Positions 59,227 to 64,000 of a stretch of DNA of 64,000 nt are shown piece by piece (the first letter of the stretch is position 1; each line of letters starts with the position of its first letter). Made by a program: the position numbers and the translations under genes. The notes beneath the pieces were generated by a model. It had not been told where the DNA came from, searched no databases, and saw only the letters and a list, made by a program, of their open reading frames with translations. This stretch comes from Elysia chlorotica (lineage: Eukaryota > Mollusca > Gastropoda > Plakobranchidae), in contig RQTK01001056.1 in NCBI GenBank assembly GCA_003991915.1, forward strand, positions 72,723 to 136,722, in the 5' to 3' direction.

Positions 59227-59765
59227 TAGATCTAGATAGATTGCATTCTTCTTCTTCTTCTTCTTCTTCTTCTTCTTCTTCTTCTTCTTCTTCTTCTTCT
59301 TCTTCTTCTTCTTCAGTATTGCTGCTCAAATTGAACATATTGAATGCTATTAGCAGGTTTGATTACTTCCAGGTTTAGTCACAGGGGCTTAGATCTAGAT
59401 ATTTTTGTAATTAACGTCCACAGATCTCTACATCTAGAGAATCTGTAGCTATACAATTAGATTTATATTCATCGAATCTAGATCTACATCATAGATCTAG
59501 TCTAGATTTGTAGGAGTTGCCCTATATAGAAGTAAGTTCATCTACCTTGAGTTTTAAACAGCCAACTTTAAAATCTCTAGATGAACTAGATCTATTTTGA
59601 TAAGGGGTTTAGACTTTTAGATCTAGAATAGAATGCACTAGCAAAACATAGCCTATGTTGCGTAAAAATATGAAAATTATAAGAAGACTTTAACGACAAG
59701 ACGAGAGCTACGTCATGTTTGTGCATTCTGCCCCAAGACCCTAGTGCAGATATATTATCTAGATT
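59227..59765. repeat. Cluster of AGATCTAGAT-like motifs
   Basis: Variants of AGATCTAGAT occur near 59228, 59391, 59477, 59497, 59590, 59618 and 59758. The same motif family is seen at about 30925-31070. The motif is self-complementary, so it reads the same on both strands. Confidence 0.6.
59246..59314. repeat. (CTT)n microsatellite
   Basis: A pure CTT trinucleotide array of about 23 units. Confidence 0.97.
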
Positions 59766-60701
59766 CTATACAGCAGTAATTACAAGGACATTGAAGATTA
59801 AAAATCTGAATCATTCCTAGCTTTAAGATGCCCTGTAAACATCAAATGTACACTCCATGTTGTGATGGGAATTAAAAAAAAAAAATGTTGTCTCAATCTA
59901 AATCTACATCTATAGCACTGATCGTGGTTTCTGAAATATCGATTTGATAAACTTTTAGGTTTAAAAAAGATGAAGTTCTCTATAAATTAGATAAGATCAT
60001 GAAGATATGTATAAAGAGAGTGTTCAAAGCTCGAGCTAGTTACTTGTACAACATCTCCTAGGTATCTAGAAAAATCCTGGCAGTGGGACCCAGAGATGGC
60101 GTACCTGGGAATCGATCAGCATGATTATTGTTATAAATATCGATTCAACCATTAGGGAAAACATGTCTGCCAAATGAGGACGCAAACTGTTGATCTCCTG
60201 CATAAAATAAAGATGCTTGAAGTCTAATCCTAGTGCTAACTTGCCTTCAATAAACTACATTTCAAGTCTAAGAAAACCTGTACCACTAAGCCATAAGAGT
60301 CTGGTCAAATTATTGAACTTCAAACAATGATAAAGCCATCACACTAAAACAGATGAGAAATGAAATACATTTAGTGACATGACAATGATAGGACGAACAG
60401 GATTCATACATAAATGATAATTCTCTACGCCCCCCCTTAAGTCTTTGGAGGAAGAATGAATTCAAAGGCTGAAAAATAATGGAGAGATAACAGGGAATAG
60501 AACAGAGATCAATGTCGAGGCGGCTGCCTGGCCTGTTCAGAGGTTCATGTACAGATTTGGGGAGTAACACAGAATCAGAACTGAAATTGAAATGAAATTA
60601 AGTCTTATATCTCCTAAATCCTGTGGAGTGGACTATAAACTAGTAATGATGTGTTAAACTGAAATGCAAAAGAACTTGGACAGTTCAAAATGTAAGGTCA
60701 T

Positions 60702-61910
60702 TTAAATGTCATTTTCTGGCGTGGCCCTCTGTGAGCGGGTTGTCCTTGTAGCTGGTAGTGTCATTGGAGCTTCCAGGCGACCCGGATTATTGAAGGGCCT
60801 GAGGGCTTTGAGTGCACGAGGTTCGTGACGAGTCTGTGAAGTCACATGTGGTGTGTCCAGTTGAGCCCTTGGGGGTGGTGTATCATCAGGGATGTTGAAA
60901 TCCAGCACGTCACCAGGGGCGTTCATCGACTCCGGTGTGGGCGTCTCTAAAGCCTTCTGGGTGTCGGTCATAGTTCCATTCTGTGGGCTGATGGTGTTTG
61001 TTCGGGGCATAGCGTATGGTGTAGGTTTGGCTGGCTGAACAGTTGTCTTTGTGACGATGTTCGGGGTCTGATGGTTGGGAGTCAGCGTTGGTTGGAGGAC
61101 AACAGGATCTGGTAGCATGGCCAGTGGGGCTCTAGGAATGACTGGTACGTACTTTCTTAAGAATTTCCTGTTTCTCAATGTGACTCTGCCAGAGCCATCA
61201 ACTCGCACAACATACTGGTCAAATTGTCGGACCTCAATGATGATAACAGACTGTTCACTTTGTCGGATTTGGGCCAACTTGATTTTGGATGCGCACACAG
61301 TCTCCGACTCAAAGTGGTTGGAGCAGGCGAGTATTGGCTGAAAGTCGCTCCGCCTGTCGCATATGTCTGTTCCTTAGGGCATCTTCTCGTGCAGATAATG
61401 TGTCCTGCCATGTGTTGTGTGGTTGGTATTTACCAGGGTGTATCGGATTGGGCGACCAAACAAACACATTGCTGGCGACAGGTTTGTGTCCCGATCTGGC
61501 GTATTCCTATATTGTAGGATTGCTCTCTGAAAAGCATCTGTGTTCAGATCACCACTGGGACTGCGTTTTGGGTGATGAGACGCTTGATTGTTTTGACTCC
61601 CACTTCAGCTCTGCAATTGCTATGGGCAAAAGCCACTGACAAAACACGGTGGTGAACTCCCCAATTTCTTAGGAATGTTCTTGTAGCATTCTCGTAGCAT
61701 TAGCCGTAAACTCTGGTCCACCGTCTGATGATAGTTCATCGCTGATACCATAGGTGACAAATGTTCTTCTCAAAGCAGAAATCAGCCCAAGCGATCCATT
61801 CGTAGACTTTTCAACTATGGGCCAGTTGCTATATCTATCCACTATGACGAGGTAGTTGTGGCCAGCGTAGCTAAAGAAGTCAGCACCTGGGGGGCACTTT
61901 TTTTGGGAAT
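60702..61910 (-). pseudogene. Broken Ty3/gypsy-type integrase fragment
   Basis: On the minus strand, from about 61910 down, a frame encodes part of a retroviral-type integrase core with two of the expected acidic positions (in VDRYSNW and in SSDGGPEF). It is interrupted by a stop near 61665, and recognisable pieces then continue in other frames. A last open frame (61298-60702, 198 codons) resembles the C-terminal region of such polyproteins, with RVDGSGRVTLRNRKFLRKY and then a Pro/Thr-rich tail. Gag, protease and reverse transcriptase are absent, and no LTRs are recognised. It is a dead LTR-retrotransposon remnant. Confidence 0.75.
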
Positions 61911-62289
61911 CACGAGATTTATAAGCTATTCCAAAAATCTAACGCATGTGGCATTTTATTTTTCATTTCATTGTCCTCCTGAAACTTTTTGTGCTGGCAT
62001 CTAATAGTTTCTCTTTTTTTTTTATCATACTCTAATTTTTCTGAAAGTCATTGGTTAAATTTTTTTTAAATTATGGTATATACATACTATATAGAATCAA
62101 TGGACTATGATTCAATGGTTTCATTTCAGTTTTCACAGATGTTTATAGTTCCTGCTTTTTGTCATATTTTCAGTATTTTCCAGATGATTGAATTGTCAGG
62201 CCCTGATGACAACTTGCAGTTAAAGCTGCTTGTGACAGGTGAGTTTAGAATAGGTTAAGAGAAGTCATTAGGCAGTAAAAAGATGAGGG

Positions 62290-62415
62290 GGAGGGGGTGC
62301 AAGGTAGCTTAGTGGGCGGAGTGACTTCTGGTCATGAATCTGATTCAGGGCGCCTCTCTCTCGACTTGCTGGATCAGTGTCACTGTCAATATGACCAGCT
62401 GAGCTTTATGTCCAT
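62290..62415 (+). mobile_element. SINE-like element, degenerate
   Basis: GCAAGGTAGCTTAGTGGGCG resembles a tRNA A box. GGATCAGTGTCACTGTCAAT and ATGACCAGCTGAG resemble the body of the SINE at 57167 (GGTCGGTGTCAGTATAATGT, GACCGGCTGAGAC). The B box is degenerate. Confidence 0.55.
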
Positions 62416-63944
62416 CTTATCATTAAATTTGATTTTTTATCTTTGCCTCAGTTAATGCTCTAGTGTCAACCCTGAAGTATAAAACATATTGCAAAGAACA
62501 TATAATTCCTTTCAGCTTTTACAAAAGCTTTGGACATCAAGTCTATCGTAGATTTCACTAGTGACTTTGTTAAGTTTTGCAAAAATTTTGATTTTTGTTG
62601 TTGTTGTTTCATTGTTGCTTTCAATCAATTTTATTTTTATTTAATTTAAAATGTTATGGGCAATGTTTGACATTGTTTCTGTCTGAGTGAAAAATAGCTA
62701 AAAGTGTTAACTTCACCCTTGATGTCTTAAGAGTAATAAGACCCTGTAAATAAGAATTAAAAAATTTTATCTTTATTTTTGTTGCTCATATAATTATATG
62801 AAGCTGAGATAGAAGTCCACCGTTTTCCAGTGATTTGATTTTTCGTTAAAACAAACTTTTTATCACTGAATAACATTTTTTTTTGTCTCTGCTTTAACTT
62901 TAGCACCCATCCCCTATATAAACTTTGTTATATATATATAATGGAATTTTTGGGGGCCTTTAGTTTTAAAAAAGCTTTGGACATCTGTCTCTTTAAGTTT
63001 CTATTATTGTTTTGATGTTTAAAGTTGTTTTTTAAATAGTGCTTCAGAGTAGTAAAATTGCTGTGCAAAAGTATAAAATATATTGTTTTACTCTATGTTT
63101 GAGGAATGTTTTACATCTTTCCCTATTTAGGTTGACAATAGCTTTTATCACGTACATTTATGCGGTGAAATATACTTTTTTATTAATGAAAGTTTTCAAC
63201 TCTGCAAAAATTTTTATCCCACCTTTATTGGTTCAAGAGATATGTTAGGAATTTGCAAAAACCCTTAAAACAGTGTGTTCATAAGCATTTTTTATAAAAT
63301 ATTGTGACTTGGTTGAGTTAAAAAAGTGAGTTTATACTATTATAGACTCAACCTATGATTTCTCGAACCGTGTATATGCAAGAGATAAGCATCTCCAAAA
63401 TTATAAGTAGGCACTGTATGTGATTTTCTTTCTTCATATCATTATCCTCCTGAAATCCTTTGTTGTTGGGATCTACCAGTGGTGCCATTTTTCTGTAAAT
63501 ATACAGATTTTCAGTAAGTCTTTCCAGGGGTTATGCTTTATTATTAAGCTTTATGCGAAAAGGTTCAGTAAAGAAAAAAAAATTAAGAATCCAGTTCACA
63601 ACGATTCTATCTTTGGCACTTCTTTTTTATTTATCATGCACCTGTTTATCAGAAAGTCATTGGTGATTTTTTTCTCCTCATGTATTATGTTTTCATCTTT
63701 CAGTTCACATTCTCTTTTCAGTCCTAACTGATGTTGATAATTTCTGTTTGTTTTTCTTTCTCAGATTCCAGCATCTCCGATACTATTTCTCATTTGATTG
63801 TCTGGTCCTTATGAAGATTTTCATCTACAGTTGCCATATCAAGTCAGTTCAATTTTCATATTAGCTTAACTTAAAGAACTCATTCTGGTTTTAAACAGAA
63901 ACCACATTTGACCAGTAAATAGAGTGGACGGGTTAAGAGGGGGG

Positions 63945-64000
63945 GGCAGGGCAAGGTAGTTCAGTCGGTAGATATTCAAATTCCTAAGATAAACTTGTTA
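63945..64000 (+). mobile_element. SINE head cut by the window edge
   Basis: GGCAAGGTAGTTCAGTCGGT matches the head of the SINE-like element at 62290. The element runs off the right end of the window. Confidence 0.5.

Larger units (their letters stand above)
57598..60701. other. Gene-free region with gap and microsatellites
   Basis: No gene is supported. It contains a 215-base gap (58141-58355), (AAT)n at 58356-58429, (CTT)n at 59246-59314 and a cluster of AGATCTAGAT-like motifs at 59227-59765. Reading frames across the gap are composed of N. Confidence 0.65.
61911..64000. other. Gene-free right end with old tandem duplication
   Basis: Segments at about 61955-62330 recur, diverged, at about 63425-63985. 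Matches include TCATTGTCCTCCTGAAAC / TCATTATCCTCCTGAAAT, AGAAAGTCATTGGT-type text, TTGTCAGGCCCTGATGA / TTGTCTGGTCCTTATGA, and GGTGCAAGGTAGCTTAGTGG / GGGCAAGGTAGTTCAGTCGG. No gene is supported. Confidence 0.55.

Noticed and set aside
60310-60570. 86-codon minus-strand frame
   Set aside because: No similarity recognised; perhaps trailing sequence of the retroelement, but this is not supported.

Overview
The window is animal nuclear DNA: intron-rich genes with GT-AG introns, long AT-rich introns, abundant (TC)n, (GTT)n and (GACA)n microsatellites, tRNA-derived SINE pieces and retroelement debris. Gene content and repeat style, including recurrent AGATCTAGAT-type and TATAGGCCTA-type motifs, suggest a mollusc, most likely a gastropod. 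That is inference; no species can be named from the sequence alone. No prokaryotic, plasmid or phage features are seen. There are three assembly gaps (13822-13850, 24716-24723, 58141-58355).

Layout. 1-5.6 kb: intergenic, repeat-rich. 5.8-15.8 kb (+): a complete protocadherin with seven cadherin repeats, one transmembrane helix and a long cytoplasmic tail, followed by a roughly 2.6 kb 3'UTR to about 18.46 kb. 20.1-27.7 kb (-): a ten-exon gene for a type II membrane protein of the STELLO/DUF288 glycosyltransferase-like family, tail-to-tail with the protocadherin. 27.7-33.5 kb: intergenic. 33.6-52.1 kb (+): a complete 26-exon KIF4-type chromokinesin with its 3'UTR to about 53.4 kb, head-to-head with the STELLO-like gene. 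53.4-64 kb: gene-poor, with tandem duplications, SINE pieces, a broken Ty3/gypsy-type integrase fragment (-) and an old 1.6 kb tandem duplication at the right edge.

All three gene models were built by hand by matching splice sites and codon phase. Every junction is in phase: 810 aa for the STELLO-like protein, 1182 aa for the kinesin, and 1472 or 1523 aa for the protocadherin depending on use of a duplicated exon. The three genes have unrelated cell biology (surface adhesion, Golgi glycosylation, mitotic chromosome/spindle function) and no sign of joint function.

The most striking observation is the tandem duplication of a 153-base, phase 0-0 exon in the protocadherin cytoplasmic region (12484-12636 and 13593-13745). 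The copies differ only at synonymous sites, so both encode the same 51 residues. Other points of note are a KIF4-like protein without the family's cysteine-rich domain, a STELLO-like protein whose usual acidic motif appears replaced, a 672 bp inverted-repeat DNA element in a KIF4 intron, a perfect 111 bp direct repeat upstream of KIF4, and a GC-AG intron.
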